DNA from: Rhizomys pruinosus
Taxonomy: Eukaryota; Chordata; Mammalia; Rodentia; Spalacidae
Length of the DNA: 64,000 nucleotides
Assembly (NCBI GenBank): GCA_009823505.1
Contig: VZQC01005595.1
Location: 316,239-380,238 of the forward strand
Direction: 5' to 3'
Shown here: positions 34,580-44,624 of the stretch, in pieces
Position numbering within the stretch: the stretch's first letter is position 1
Layout of the letters: each line of letters opens with the position of its first letter
Translations under genes and position numbers: made by a program
The notes under the pieces: model-generated
What the model saw: only the letters and a program-made list of their open reading frames with translations
Databases searched by the model: none
What the model was told of the DNA's origin: nothing

Positions 34580-34718
34580 TCTGTTTTGATGACAGGGTCT
34601 CCCTGTAGCCCCAGCTGTCTGGAACTCACTCTGTAGACAGGCTGGCCTGACTCACAAAGATCCGCCTGCTCTGCCTCCCAAGTGCTAAGGATTAAAGGCG
34701 TGCGCCACCACGCCCGGC
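34546..34718 (-). mobile_element. Young B1 SINE with TSD
   Basis: Long T run, then GACAGGGTCTCCCTGTAGCC, TAGACAGGCTGGCCTGACTC, AAAGGCGTGCGCCACCACGC and CCGGC. TSD TTCAG plus T run is at 34537 and 34719. Confidence 0.94.
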
Positions 34719-34800
34719 TTCAGTTTTTTTTTTAAAGAGTTCTGCACACTGCTTTCCATAGTGGTTGCACAAGTTTATAATCTCACCAGGAATTAATGAG

Positions 34801-35530
34801 AAAACAAAGGCAGTAAGTATAGAGGACATTCTAAATGAGACACCAGTTACTCAAGAATTAAGGTAACAAAGAGACATGTAGTACTCATTAAACTGAATAG
34901 CTACTGAAAAACAAAGAAACAACCAAGAAAGTGAAGAGAAAACCCACGGAGTGGGAGAAAATATTCACAAGGGCCACATCTTAAATTATTTTAACATTCA
35001 GAATCTATACAGATCTCAAAAAAAAAAAAAGAAAAAACAACAACAAAGAATAAAGAAGACAAATGAACCAATTAAAAGATGGGCTATAGATCAGAACAGA
35101 GTTCTGAAAGGAAGAAATAAAGATGGCTATGAAACATCTTAAAGTGTTCGACATATTTAGGAGCTAGGGAAATACAAATTAAAACTACTTTAAAATTCCA
35201 TCTTACCGGGCTGGAGAGATGGCCTAGCGGTTAAGAACGCTGACTGCTCTTGCAGAGAACCCGGGTTCGATCCCCAGCACCCACATGGCGGCCGAGAACC
35301 GTCTGAAACTCCAATTCCAGGAGAACTCCAGTTCCAGAGGAATCCGACACCCTCTTCTGACCTCCGCAGCATTGCACGACAGGGGTGTACAAACTTGCAT
35401 GCAGACAGTACATTCATACACATACGGAAATAAATAAAATTAAAAAAAAAATTCCATCTTACCCCAGTCATACTGGTTAAGATCAAGAGAATAAATTATA
35501 CCCAATGCTGGGAGGATAAGGAAACATATT
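34801..35530 (+). mobile_element. Inverted 5' part of the L1 (ORF2)
   Basis: Plus-strand ORF2 sequence includes CACGGAGTGGGAGAAAATAT, AAAGATGGGCTATAGATCAG and ATTCCATCTTACC[B2]CCAGTCATACTGG. In element order it ends exactly where the minus part at 34800 starts, as expected of twin priming. Confidence 0.87.
35208..35447 (+). mobile_element. Young B2 SINE with 17-bp internal duplication
   Basis: GGGCTGGAGAGATGGCC, TAGCGGTTAAGAACGC, GGGTTCGATCCCC and the tandem AACTCCAATTCCAGGAG / AACTCCAGTTCCAGAGG. TSD AAAATTCCATCTTACC is at 35192-35207 and 35448-35463. It sits inside L1 ORF2. Confidence 0.97.
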
Positions 35531-36254
35531 TTTAAACTGATAAATTTTAATATCTTTAGAAGATATTTTGTAAATTATTTCATATTTCTGTTAAATCTTA
35601 ATTGCAAATTTATCTTGGGAGAAATCAATTCCATTAGTCTATCAGACAGGATAACACTTTCATATGACAAATTTTGTATAACAAAGGAGGTCCAAATCTA
35701 AAATCAAAATACTGCAATCAGTAAACAGTCTATGTGACAATACTAGACTAACTAGGACAACTTGACTACAAGGAATTTGCATAGGATTTTGGAATTGGTA
35801 AATGAATCAGCAATAAAAATGGATTCAGTAAAAATGAGGGATGATTATAATTGTAGTTTTATCAAAAGAATGGGATTCTATGATTCATCTTCATGATAAT
35901 CAATATATATCTTTCAAACAGAACAGATCCTTGACAAAATCCGATAAGGTTCCCTCTTTCTCAGATAGCACAAAATTTTTTATTGACAGTGCTTGTATTT
36001 CTGTTATTTTTTTTCAGCATTTTAGTAGCCTAAATTATTCACATATAAGTTATATAGCATTGGAGAAAATACAAGAAGTATAAAAAGCAGACAACTTTGA
36101 AATAACACAAAGTGGCACTATTAAAGGTACAAGCAGGTCATTAAATAGATGTAATGGTATATGTGTAAGGTAGGATAGAAAATAAGGAAATAAATGAGTA
36201 CAAGCTAACAAAGAATATAAAATATGTTTCATTAATTAAAAATTCCAATTACCC
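35531..36254. other. Low-copy AT-rich sequence, nothing recognised
   Basis: Open frames here (for example 35841-36083 plus) have no motif. No SINE or L1 signature is visible. Confidence 0.45.
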
Positions 36255-36370
36255 AGGAAAGGTTCAGGGCAGGCCTGCAATCACAAGACTCAATAGGTCA
36301 AGGCAGGTGAGATTGAAACCAGCCTGGGTTATAAAGTGAAATTTTTACCTCAAAAATTCAAAAAAATTAC
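36255..36370 (+). mobile_element. B1 SINE, degraded
   Basis: GGCAGGCCTGCAATCACAAG, GTCAAGGCAGGTGAGATTG and AAACCAGCCTGGGTTATAAA keep B1 order. Confidence 0.75.
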
Positions 36371-36554
36371 AAACTATTAAGCAACATGTCCAAATATCAC
36401 CAAGAGGACCATTTCAGCCTTCCCTTCATGGTACCTTTCTTTCCTTATGTCTCTTGATAAACATAAGCTCTCCATTTTCATGTGTATAATTGTGAACTAT
36501 ATTCACAATCCCAGGCTCAAGTGTAGAAGGCTACACCATTTCTATAGCTGATCT

Positions 36555-36672
36555 TTAAAAAATACCGCTTATTTATTTATTTTTTGAGTATCTGAACATC
36601 TCATATAATGGTTTCCAACCAAACTCAGTCCCCTCTATGTCCCACCCCTCGTCAGAACTCATGCATCACAGC
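36555..36672 (-). mobile_element. L1 3'-UTR fragment
   Basis: Reverse L1 3' end: TTTATTTTTTGAGTATCTGA, then TCCCACCCCTCGTCAGAAC and TCATGCATCACAGC, as at 24750-24800. Confidence 0.65.
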
Positions 36673-36902
36673 ATTTCTATTTCAAGTAATTTTTACATAA
36701 TGTTTAATATTGTTTCTACATTTGAATAATCATTTAGGAAATATATGTTAATTCTTAATGATCAAAACATTCCTGTATCTTTAAAAAATACAACTTATAT
36801 TATTTTACAATGTAGCATTATTAGATAGAAATACTTAAATGCTGTAATATATTCATTAAAAACCACTTGTATTTAAAGTCAGAGCATTAATAAAAATATT
36901 CT

Positions 36903-37022
36903 GCCTAGGCATAATGACATATGACTTTAATCCCAACATTTGGGAGGCAGTGGCAGACAGATCTCTTTGGTCTACATAGTGAGTTCCAGGCAGACTAAGG
37001 TTATAAGACAGATCCCATTTTA
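36903..37022 (+). mobile_element. B1 SINE
   Basis: GGCATAATGACATATGAC, TTTAATCCCAACATTTGGGA, GGCAGTGGCAGACAGATCTC and GAGTTCCAGGCAG. The GTTCAAGGCCAGCCTGG stretch is lost. Confidence 0.87.
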
Positions 37023-37104
37023 AGCAAACCAAACCAAACTAAGCCAAGCCAAGCCAAACCAATCCAAATCAAACCAAACCAAACCAAACCAAACCAAACA
37101 AAAT
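37023..37104. repeat. (CCAAA)n pentanucleotide repeat
   Basis: An imperfect CCAAA/CCAAG array that grew from the A-rich tail of the preceding B1. Confidence 0.93.
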
Positions 37105-37164
37105 ACTAACCAAAAGGATCCCCCAAAAACAAAACAAAAAATTCAAATAAAGTAAATAAATAAA

Positions 37165-37690
37165 ACAACAAAAAATGTATTCTGAGTTGGTTCTTTGAAA
37201 AGATTAACTAGGTAGACATTTAGACAAATTTACCAAAAGAACAGGAGAGAGGATTTAAATTAATAAACTCAAAGATGAAAAGAGAAACATTAAAACGTAT
37301 CCTTAGGAAATTCAGAAAATCATGAGGACAGTGTTAAGTACCCTTAAAAGACTCAAAATGAGTGACATCCACCTGACTGAGTCATACCACTCCTAGGTAT
37401 ATACCCACAAGACTCATCCTACTGCAGAGATACATGGATATGTATGTTTATTGCAGCTCTCTCACAATAGTGAAGAGCTGGAATCAACCCATGTTGCTTT
37501 GAGTAGATAGAGAAAATGTGATAAATCTACACAATGGACTTCTATGGAGTGGTAAAGAAAGATGACATCATAAACTTTGCAGGTAAATGGATGGAACACG
37601 AAGCCATTATGCTAAGTCCCAGAAAAGAAAAACGATGTATGAAGTGCCTCATTTGTGGATGCTAGCATCGATTCTCTCTTTTGAAGGTGA
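37165..37690 (+). mobile_element. L1 ORF2 fragment with internal deletion
   Basis: GAGTTGGTTCTTTGAAAAG (mid ORF2) runs to 37345, then jumps to the C-terminal region: CACTCCTAGGTATATACCC, GAAAGATGACATCATAAAC, CATTATGCTAAGTCCCAG. Confidence 0.83.
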
Positions 37691-39014
37691 ACTGAATAAT
37701 TCCTATTTATTTATCTGCTTTTTAATAAATGTAATTCCTGATGTTATTTATCAATGTGCTATGTAATGTGGAAAATAAAGTAACATTGTTTCTTTACCTG
37801 CATACAATCCTACTATCAAAATATAAAAACATGATTTGAAATTAACCTCCAGTTTATTTTCAGAATTCATAATTTTGGTATATCTGTGACATCCATATAG
37901 GCATATTTTGGAACATTTTTCAATAATAACTCTAAACATCAATGGCCTAAATTCCCCAGTCAAAGGCCTGTTAGTGGAATAGATGAAGAAAGAATATCCA
38001 TCTTTTTGTTGTCTTCAGGAAACTCATCTCAAATTCAAGGAGAGACACTGAGGGTAGAAGGATGGAAAAATGATAATATCCAAAGATAGACTTCAAATTA
38101 AAACTAATCTGAAGATGCAAAGAGGGAAACTTCATTCTTATCAAAGGAATAATTGACTAAGAAGATACTATAATCATGAACAAATATGCACCCAATTTTA
38201 CTCTAGTACACTTAATTTCATAAAAACAGAATTATATGACTTTAAAATACAGATTAACCCCAACACAGTAATAGTAGATGATATAAATACCATTATACAT
38301 AATACACAGGTCAACTGAAAAAATATAAACAGAGAGACATTTGAATTTCATGACATCATATATAATATGTACCAACAGACATATACAGAATAGTCCACCC
38401 AAGCACAGAGAATACACTTTCTACACAGTAGCCTATGCAACTATCTCTAAAATTGACCACATACTGGGACACAAAACAAACCTCAACAAATACAAAAAAA
38501 ATTTTAAAAATTCCATATATCCTATCAGACCACAGTGTTACTAAACTTAAAGTCACCAGCAACCAAAGATCTAGTAACTACTTAAACTCATGGAGATTAA
38601 ACAACACACTGAATAATGAATGGATCAAAAATTAAAAAGAAATAATTTCTGGAAATAACTCTAAGTGCCTACATTAAAAAAAATCAGGAAAAGCACCTAT
38701 CAGTGACTTAAGATCACAAATAAAATTGTAGAAAGGCAAGAAAAAACCAAATCCATACCTTGTAGACATGAAGAAATATCAAAACTCAGAACATAAATTA
38801 ATGATATAGAAAGGAAGAAAACTACAAAGAATCAAAGAACCAAGAGTTGGTTCTTTGAGAAGCTAAACAAGATAGATCCTTAACACAGGTAATTAAAATA
38901 AAGAAAGAGCAAATGCAAATTAATAAAATCAGAGATAAAAGTAGAAACATCACAACAGACACCAAAAAATTAAGAACATTACAAAAGTTAAAAAAACTTT
39001 ATTAAATTTGAAAA

Positions 39015-39068
39015 TTATATATATATATATATCTATATATCTATATATATATAAATTTATAAAAAAAG

Positions 39069-39147
<79 letters not shown>
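39015..39147. repeat. (TA)n followed by 79-base pure poly(A)
   Basis: TA-rich repeat at 39015-39060, then A with a single G at 39068, then 79 consecutive A (39069-39147) running directly into the L1 RT coding sequence. Confidence 0.95.
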
Positions 39148-39149
<2 letters not shown>

Positions 39150-39747
39150 GCCCAGGTCCAGATGAATTCACAGCAGATTTCTACCAGATAGTCAAAAATG
39201 ATCTACCAACAATACTGCATAAATTACTCAAAATGATAGAACAGAGGGAGAAGTCCCAACCCCTTCTATGAAGCCTGTATCTTTCTGACTCCAAAACTCG
39301 GTAAAGATGCAACAACAAAATACCCATAGGCCTATATCCTTATTAAACATAGATACAAAGATCGTCAAAAAAAATAATACTAGCAAACTGCACGAAGACA
39401 CAGTTAAAAAACATAATTCACCAGAACCAAGTTGGCTTTAATCCAGAGACACAGCAAAGATTCAATATACATGAATTCACAGATGCATTAAATTACAAGT
39501 GGGTTAAAGACAAAAAAATCACATGGTCATCTCAAAAGACACAGAAAATGCTTTTGATAAAATTCAACATACCTTCATGTTAAAAGTCTTAGAGGAAATT
39601 GGACTGAAAGGAACATATCTCAAAATAATAAAAGCTATATAAAACAAAACCATGGTCAACATCATTCTAAAAAAAGAAAAACTAGAAAAATTCCCATTAA
39701 AATTAGGAATCAGACAGGGTTGTCCATTATGTACACTCCTTTCAATT

Positions 39748-39812
39748 TTGTGTTTGAAATTCCTGTGATTCCATATGAATTTTAGGATTTTTTTCCTAGT
39801 TCTGAAAATAAT
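39748..39812 (-). repeat. Small inverted L1 ORF2 fragment inside the plus-strand L1
   Basis: TGTGATTCCATATGAATTTT here is the reverse complement of AAAATTCATATGGGATCACA at about 40523-40543, with homology over about 56 bases. It replaces the normal RT sequence. Confidence 0.78.
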
Positions 39813-39861
39813 GCCACAGAAAGAAATCAAAGCAATAGCAATTGCATGAGAAGAGATCAAA

Positions 39862-40016
39862 TTAGGTCCAGGCATGGTGCCACATGCCTGTAATCCCAGC
39901 ACTAGGGAGGTAGAGGCAGGTGGATATATGTGAGTTCAAGGCCAGCCTGGTCTACAAAGTGAGTTCCAGGACAGCTGGGCCTACAGGGAGACCCTGTCTC
40001 AAAAAGACATAAAAAG
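39862..40016 (+). mobile_element. B1 SINE with short TSD
   Basis: GTCCAGGCATGGTGCCACAT, GCCTGTAATCCCAGCACTAG, GTTCAAGGCCAGCCTGGTC and GGGAGACCCTGTCTC. TSD GAGATCAAA is at 39853-39861 and 40017-40025. Confidence 0.95.
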
Positions 40017-40555
40017 GAGATCAAAGTATAAATATGGGCAGACAATGTGATCTTATACATAAGAGATCCCAAAACTTCTACCAGAAAACAAAGGAATTAT
40101 TTATACTTTCATAAAAGTGGCAAGATCTAAAATTAAGTTACAAAAATCAATAGCCTTCCTTTTTTTAATAGCCTTTCTATATACCAATAACAAATCAGAA
40201 AAAAAATCATTCAAGGAAACCCCTTCCAATCACAATAACCTAAAAAAGATATTCAAGGAAACCTTCCCATTTATAGTCAAAAAATTAAAATATTTAGGGA
40301 TAAACCTAACAAAAGGCATTAAAGATCTCTACAGTGAATTTCAAATCCTTAAAGAAAGATATAGAGGAAGACAGCAAGTCATAGGAAGGACTTATCATTC
40401 TCATGGACTGGTAGAATTAATATTGAGAAAATGATCATCTTACCAAAACCAATCTAGAGATTCAATGCAATACTAATCAAAATACCTATGACATTCTTCT
40501 CAGAGATAGGAAAAAATAACATAAAATTCATATGGGATCACAAAAGATTCTGGAA

Positions 40556-40924
40556 ATTGTGTCTCATGTCTTTGAAGAATGGAAAAAACAGTGGCAGCCA
40601 CAGAGTAGCACTTGCCAATGAGACACAGCTTTTTTAACTCTCCAATATGGACTGAAGACTCATGTCTCTCCAAGAATCCTCCAAACCTTCAATGCCAGAT
40701 GGGTAGTACTGAGACACCCAGCTTGTGGACTGAGCAGCTATGGGGATTTCAGCCTCGTCAGAGTATAGATAGACATTGTTGGACTACCTGGGCTGTATCA
40801 TGGAGGCCAGTACAGGAAGATCAAGACAGGATATGTGCTAACTGGACTTCATTTGAGGGACCATGGGAGGGAAAGACCCCAGTGTGGAGCACAGGGCAAA
40901 ACTGACTTTTTTTTTTTTTGTCTT
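40556..40924. other. Unresolved repeat-like sequence between L1 pieces
   Basis: It includes TGTTGGACTACCTGGGCTG and a 12-base T run. It looks like LTR-derived sequence, but I cannot place it. The open frame at 40612-40905 has no known motif. Confidence 0.35.
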
Positions 40925-40985
40925 TTTACTAAGAATAAGATGGAATCTTAAAGTGAGTTTTGTCTGTATTTTTCTAATTTCTAAG
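40925..40985 (-). mobile_element. L1 ORF2 fragment fused to family X
   Basis: AATAAGATGGAATCTTAAAG and TTTTGTCTGTATTTTTCTAA follow reverse L1 ORF2 as at 45345-45385. It directly abuts the family X piece. Confidence 0.68.
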
Positions 40986-41215
40986 AATGTTTAGAAAAGG
41001 GACACAAGTGGGCAAGAAGCCTAACAATCTACTTTCTTTGGAGATGTCGTTTTGGACTCTGAACCTTTCAGGCTGTTTCCTTTCATGGGTTGGCAGTTAT
41101 CCTGAAATAACCTTTTACTCCCACTGATGTAATATAAGCAGTTAGATATACAGACATTTAAAGAGCACTAATTATTATGGTAGGTTACATCGGTATAGAT
41201 ACAGATGTAAGGAAA
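40986..41215 (-). mobile_element. Family X copy 2 (partial)
   Basis: Nearly base-for-base with 42700-42912, including GGGACACAAGTGGGCAAGAA, TTTGGAGATGTCGTTTTGG and ATTATTATGGTAGGTTAC. Orientation is called minus because the poly(A) end of the family lies on the low-coordinate side. Non-coding. Confidence 0.82.
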
Positions 41216-42232
41216 GAAATAATGAGAAGCCCACATGCAACATAATACTAAATGGAAAAGAAAATTGAAAACATTTCCACTAAAATCAGGAACAAGTCAA
41301 GGATGTTCACTCTCTCCATCCCTGTACCAAATAATGCTTGAAATTTTACCTAGAGCTCAAAGACCCATGAATGAGAAGAGGGATACACATTTGAAAGATG
41401 CCAAAGTGTCCTTATGTGCTTTGGTCTGATTCTACATACAAAATCCCATAAAGACTCCAGTAGAAAACTCCTGGAACTAAAAAACACATTCGGAAAATAA
41501 CAGGATATAAAATTAACACATAAATATCAATAGCCTTCCTTATACCAAAACAAACAAACTGAGAAAGAAATCAGGGAAACCATCCAGTTCACAACAGCCT
41601 CCAATACCATAAAATATCTTGGAATAAATCTGACCAAAGAAGATACTAGATGCTGTAAAATCCTCATCTGTTCACATATTGGGAAGAATTACATTATCCA
41701 TCATGATTAAAATTAATAAATGGAATTTCGAGACACTTAAAAGTGTCTTGAAGGAGCTTATCATTTCAGGGAAGAGTCAATCAACAGAATGGGAAAATAT
41801 ATTTACCAGCTATGCACCTAACAGAGGGTTAATATCTACAATATACAAAGGATTCAATAAAATAAACATCAAAATTAAAAAAGAAACCTCAATTAGAAAT
41901 TGAGGCAAGGATCTAAATTGAGAGTGCTCAAAAAATGAAATACAAATGACCAAGAAATATGTTTGAAAAACTTCAGTCACCAGGAAATTCAAGTTAAACC
42001 ACTTTTAGAATTCATTTTATCCCAGTCAAACTGGTTAAGACCATAGGAGTGGGACTTCCCGGGAAACAGATATAGAATGCAGTTATAAAACTGAGGAAAT
42101 GAAACAATGAGGTGGGGAGGATTAAATGGGGTATGGAATGGGAAGGCAGGGCTGAGGGGGAAGTACGGAGAGGGATAACTAAAAATGAAAGCCCTTAGAA
42201 AAATCATATGGAAATGTATCACTATAGAAGCT
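41216..42232 (+). mobile_element. L1 ORF2 3' half and 3' UTR, old
   Basis: Plus-strand RT motif translation MQHNTKWKRKLKTFPLKSGTSQ region with QGCSLSPSLYQIMLEI (41235-41400), GINLTKE-type block (41620), then TEWENIFTSYAPNRGLIS (41780-41830). A purine-rich 3' UTR ends GTATCACTATAGAAGCTTC. Frames are broken. Confidence 0.85.
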
Positions 42233-42234
42233 TC

Positions 42235-42285
<51 letters not shown>

Positions 42286-42286
42286 T
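42235..42286. repeat. (TTTA)n microsatellite
   Basis: Thirteen TTTA units at the 3' end of the preceding L1. Confidence 0.96.
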
Positions 42287-42499
42287 ATTTTTTATGTCCA
42301 TTTACAACTTTAATACGATGGGTAGATCTAAATATCTTGAAGTGACAATAGATGGTGTCAAAATATGCTGAAAGAGTATATCAACAGCTTTTAACCCTGT
42401 TAGTATTTCATAGAACCAAAAATATTTCTGATTCCTCTGTCAGAAGCCTTCTTGAATCTTGACCCAATTTGCTGGGATAATTTAAGAATGTAAAAGTTG

Positions 42500-43400
42500 C
42501 TTTTTATTTTTTTATTTTTATTTTTTGATAATAGGTCATAAGTAATGAGCACAGGCATCCTTCATGTAAAACCAATTTGCAAGTAGCTATGCCCAAACTT
42601 ACACAACCCGAGGCCCCCATTGTCCAGCTGGGGGAGCTTATATATACTATCATGTTGCTCACCATGCCCCCTTTTCCGCGGATTGTTCCCTAGGCTTTAT
42701 AAAAGGGACACAAGTGGGCAAGAAGCTGAACAGTCTACTTTCTTTGGAGATGTCGTTTTGGACTCTGATCGGTTCAGGCTGTTTCCTTTCATGGGTTGGC
42801 AGTTTATCCCGAAATAACCTTTTACTCCTACTGATGAAGCACAAGCAGTTAGATATACAGGCATTTAAACAGTACTAATTATTATGGTAGGTTACGTTGA
42901 TATAGATACAGATGCTTGGATGGTATGCTAATCCATGGACAATAGCTTTTCTGTGAAAGCTGACAAGGTCTTACTGTGCCTTATAACATCTTCTAACCAC
43001 TAGAGGATTTAAGCTTGTGGCACCAGCCCTGAATTATTCCTCCAAGGAGAGAGCTAATAGCCAATTAGATTTGGGATATAAAGACATTTGGCTGCGACTG
43101 CTGCACAGTATTTCCAGGCAGGTGAGGTGTAGCTGATGTTGAAGGAAGAGTCTTGCTTGACTCAAGTAGACCAATATTTGCTTTGTTGACTTAGTGGCCT
43201 TTGGTAACACTCTCTGGCATTGCAGAGGCCATCTGTACACTTGAAGGCCTATGGTCTTGATATATCTTCCCCATGCTTATACCAGGTCTTTGACAGCAGG
43301 GCCTTACCTCCTCTCTTCTTGCAGGTATCCCAGTTTTCTGGCAAAAAGCCTTTATCTTTTTGGGGGCTTGGATCCTCTAGCTAACATCTCCTTGTCTGAA
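42500..43400 (-). mobile_element. Family X copy 3 (longest, uninverted, A-tail)
   Basis: The A-rich tail is read as T-rich at 42500-42521. Shared blocks then follow: CATCCTTCATGTAAAACC, TTTATAAAAGGGACACAAG, GGTTCAGGCTGTTTCCTTTC, GTCTTACTGTGCC, CCAATTAGATTTGGGATAT and GTGGCCTTTGGTAACACTC. Block order equals that at 63210-64000. No L1 tail here. I do not recognise the family. No long reading frame is shared by the copies, so it is probably non-coding. Confidence 0.8.
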
Positions 43401-43805
43401 TAATCCATTTCTGATAACAGAGCTCTCCTGTATTAATATATTTTACTCAATTACCCAACTTATATAGACTTTAGCATTATATTTGGCTCTGAATAGAGAA
43501 TTATCCTTTCACAGTTCCTATGACTATCAGTCAATTAAAGAAGGAAACTATATTGCTTTTATAAGAGATTACCTCTATAACAGACAGCTCTAATTTACAT
43601 TTAGGGAATGACTTCATTACCATCATGTTTCTCTTTGTCCTACGAAAGGGAGGTAAGGAAGTCTCTTATATTAAAAACTTTATGGCACCTGAAAGGTAAA
43701 GTTCATTAGGACACATTATAAATAGTTGTTACAGTTAGGGTCCACAGAGATGTTTGATGCCTGTAGTAGTCTGAGGGTTTTCTTCCTTTTAAATTTTTTA
43801 TTTAT
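43401..43805. other. Low-copy sequence, nothing recognised
   Basis: No SINE or L1 boxes until the B2 at 43806. Confidence 0.4.
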
Positions 43806-44025
43806 TTATTTATTTTTATGTGTATGAATGTATTGTCTGCATGCAGGTCTGCGCACCCGTGTCGTGCGATGCCGCGGAGGTCAGAAGACGGTCTCGGATT
43901 CCCCTGGAACTGGAGTTCTCCTGGAACCGGAGTCACAGACGGTTCTCAGCCGCCATGTGGGTGCTGGGGATCGAACCCGGGTCCTCTGCAAGAGCGGTCG
44001 TCGCTCTTAACCGCTAGGCCATTTT
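43806..44025 (-). mobile_element. Young B2 SINE with 17-bp duplication, head truncated
   Basis: Reverse B2 with GGAACTGGAGTTCTCCTGG then AACCGGAGTCACAGACGG, and GGATCGAACCCGGGTCC. It stops at CGCTAGGCC, missing the last CATCTCTCCAGCCC of a complete reverse copy. Confidence 0.95.
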
Positions 44026-44464
44026 AATGTTTAGCTGGGCCAACTTTTCTGCATTAAATTTACTCAAGCAGTTTATCATTTCCATGTATGTTTGTTAATT
44101 TGGGACGCTCACTTAATTCCTTTAGTTAATTATCCTACTGGTCGAAGTGAAAAAGAAAGGAAAATGTTACAAGTTGATAATGTTCTAAAAACCACAAAAT
44201 TTTGTAGAGAATATTTGTGTACATTAACCCCAAAGTGTTGTTATACAAATTTTCAGTGAAGCAGATGTGGACTACTATTTTTATTTCCAATTAGCTTAAA
44301 ATGTATTACATTTTTTATTAATCTTTTCACCAATGTTGTTTAATATAGGACGTCTTTACTTTCACTAAGACCTAGAATACCATATAATATGTAGACAAAA
44401 TTTGGGCAAATTTGGAATACTGTTAAAAACTCACATCAATTAACACTATACATTAATTCTAATG
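44026..44464. other. Low-copy AT-rich sequence, nothing recognised
   Basis: Lies between a B2 and the 3' edge of the second large L1. No features seen. Confidence 0.4.
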
Positions 44465-44624
44465 TAGACCATGTCCCCCTCCCAACCCTCCCACCCCACC
44501 AGATTCACGGTTTCAGTCAGTTCTTGTTGCAGTCTTTCCTGTTGTTGTTTGTTGATTCCAATATGCATTCACTCCCCACACAGAATATTTACAACAGGTT
44601 TATTGGTGCTAGCATCCAACAGAT

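Larger units (their letters stand above)
32630..34800 (-). mobile_element. Lx-type L1, 3' part of a 5'-inverted copy
   Basis: The 3' UTR (32630-34190) carries three later insertions: the inverted-duplicate arm, a B2 at 33439 and, in ORF2, a B1 at 34546. The ORF2 C-terminal region follows to 34800 (CTGCTTTCCATAGTGGTTGC). Orientation flips at 34800. Confidence 0.85.
37918..40555 (+). mobile_element. L1 ORF2 (endonuclease to thumb), 5'- and 3'-truncated
   Basis: It opens with the LNINGLNSPV-type endonuclease start and QETHL region (to 38100). SVTKLKVTSNQR and YLNSWRLNNTLNNEWIK follow (38500-38635), then CPGPDEFTADFYQ of the RT (39148-39190), and [13 protein letters not shown] sequence up to 40555. 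A 79-base poly(A) with a preceding TA repeat replaces part of ORF2 at 39010-39147. A B1 lies at 39862-40016. All frames are broken. Confidence 0.87.

Noticed and set aside
37023..37104. CCAAA array considered as a CRISPR-like or satellite repeat
   Set aside because: There are no spacers and the unit is five bases. It is a simple repeat grown from a B1 tail.
39008..39271. 87-codon frame with a poly-lysine run
   Set aside because: The lysines come from the 79-base poly(A); the rest is L1 RT sequence.
43818..44027. Recurring 60-75 codon frames (MYCLHA..., MCMNVLSA...) at 20372, 35190, 43818 and 44471
   Set aside because: All are open frames of B2 SINEs on either strand. They recur because B2 recurs.
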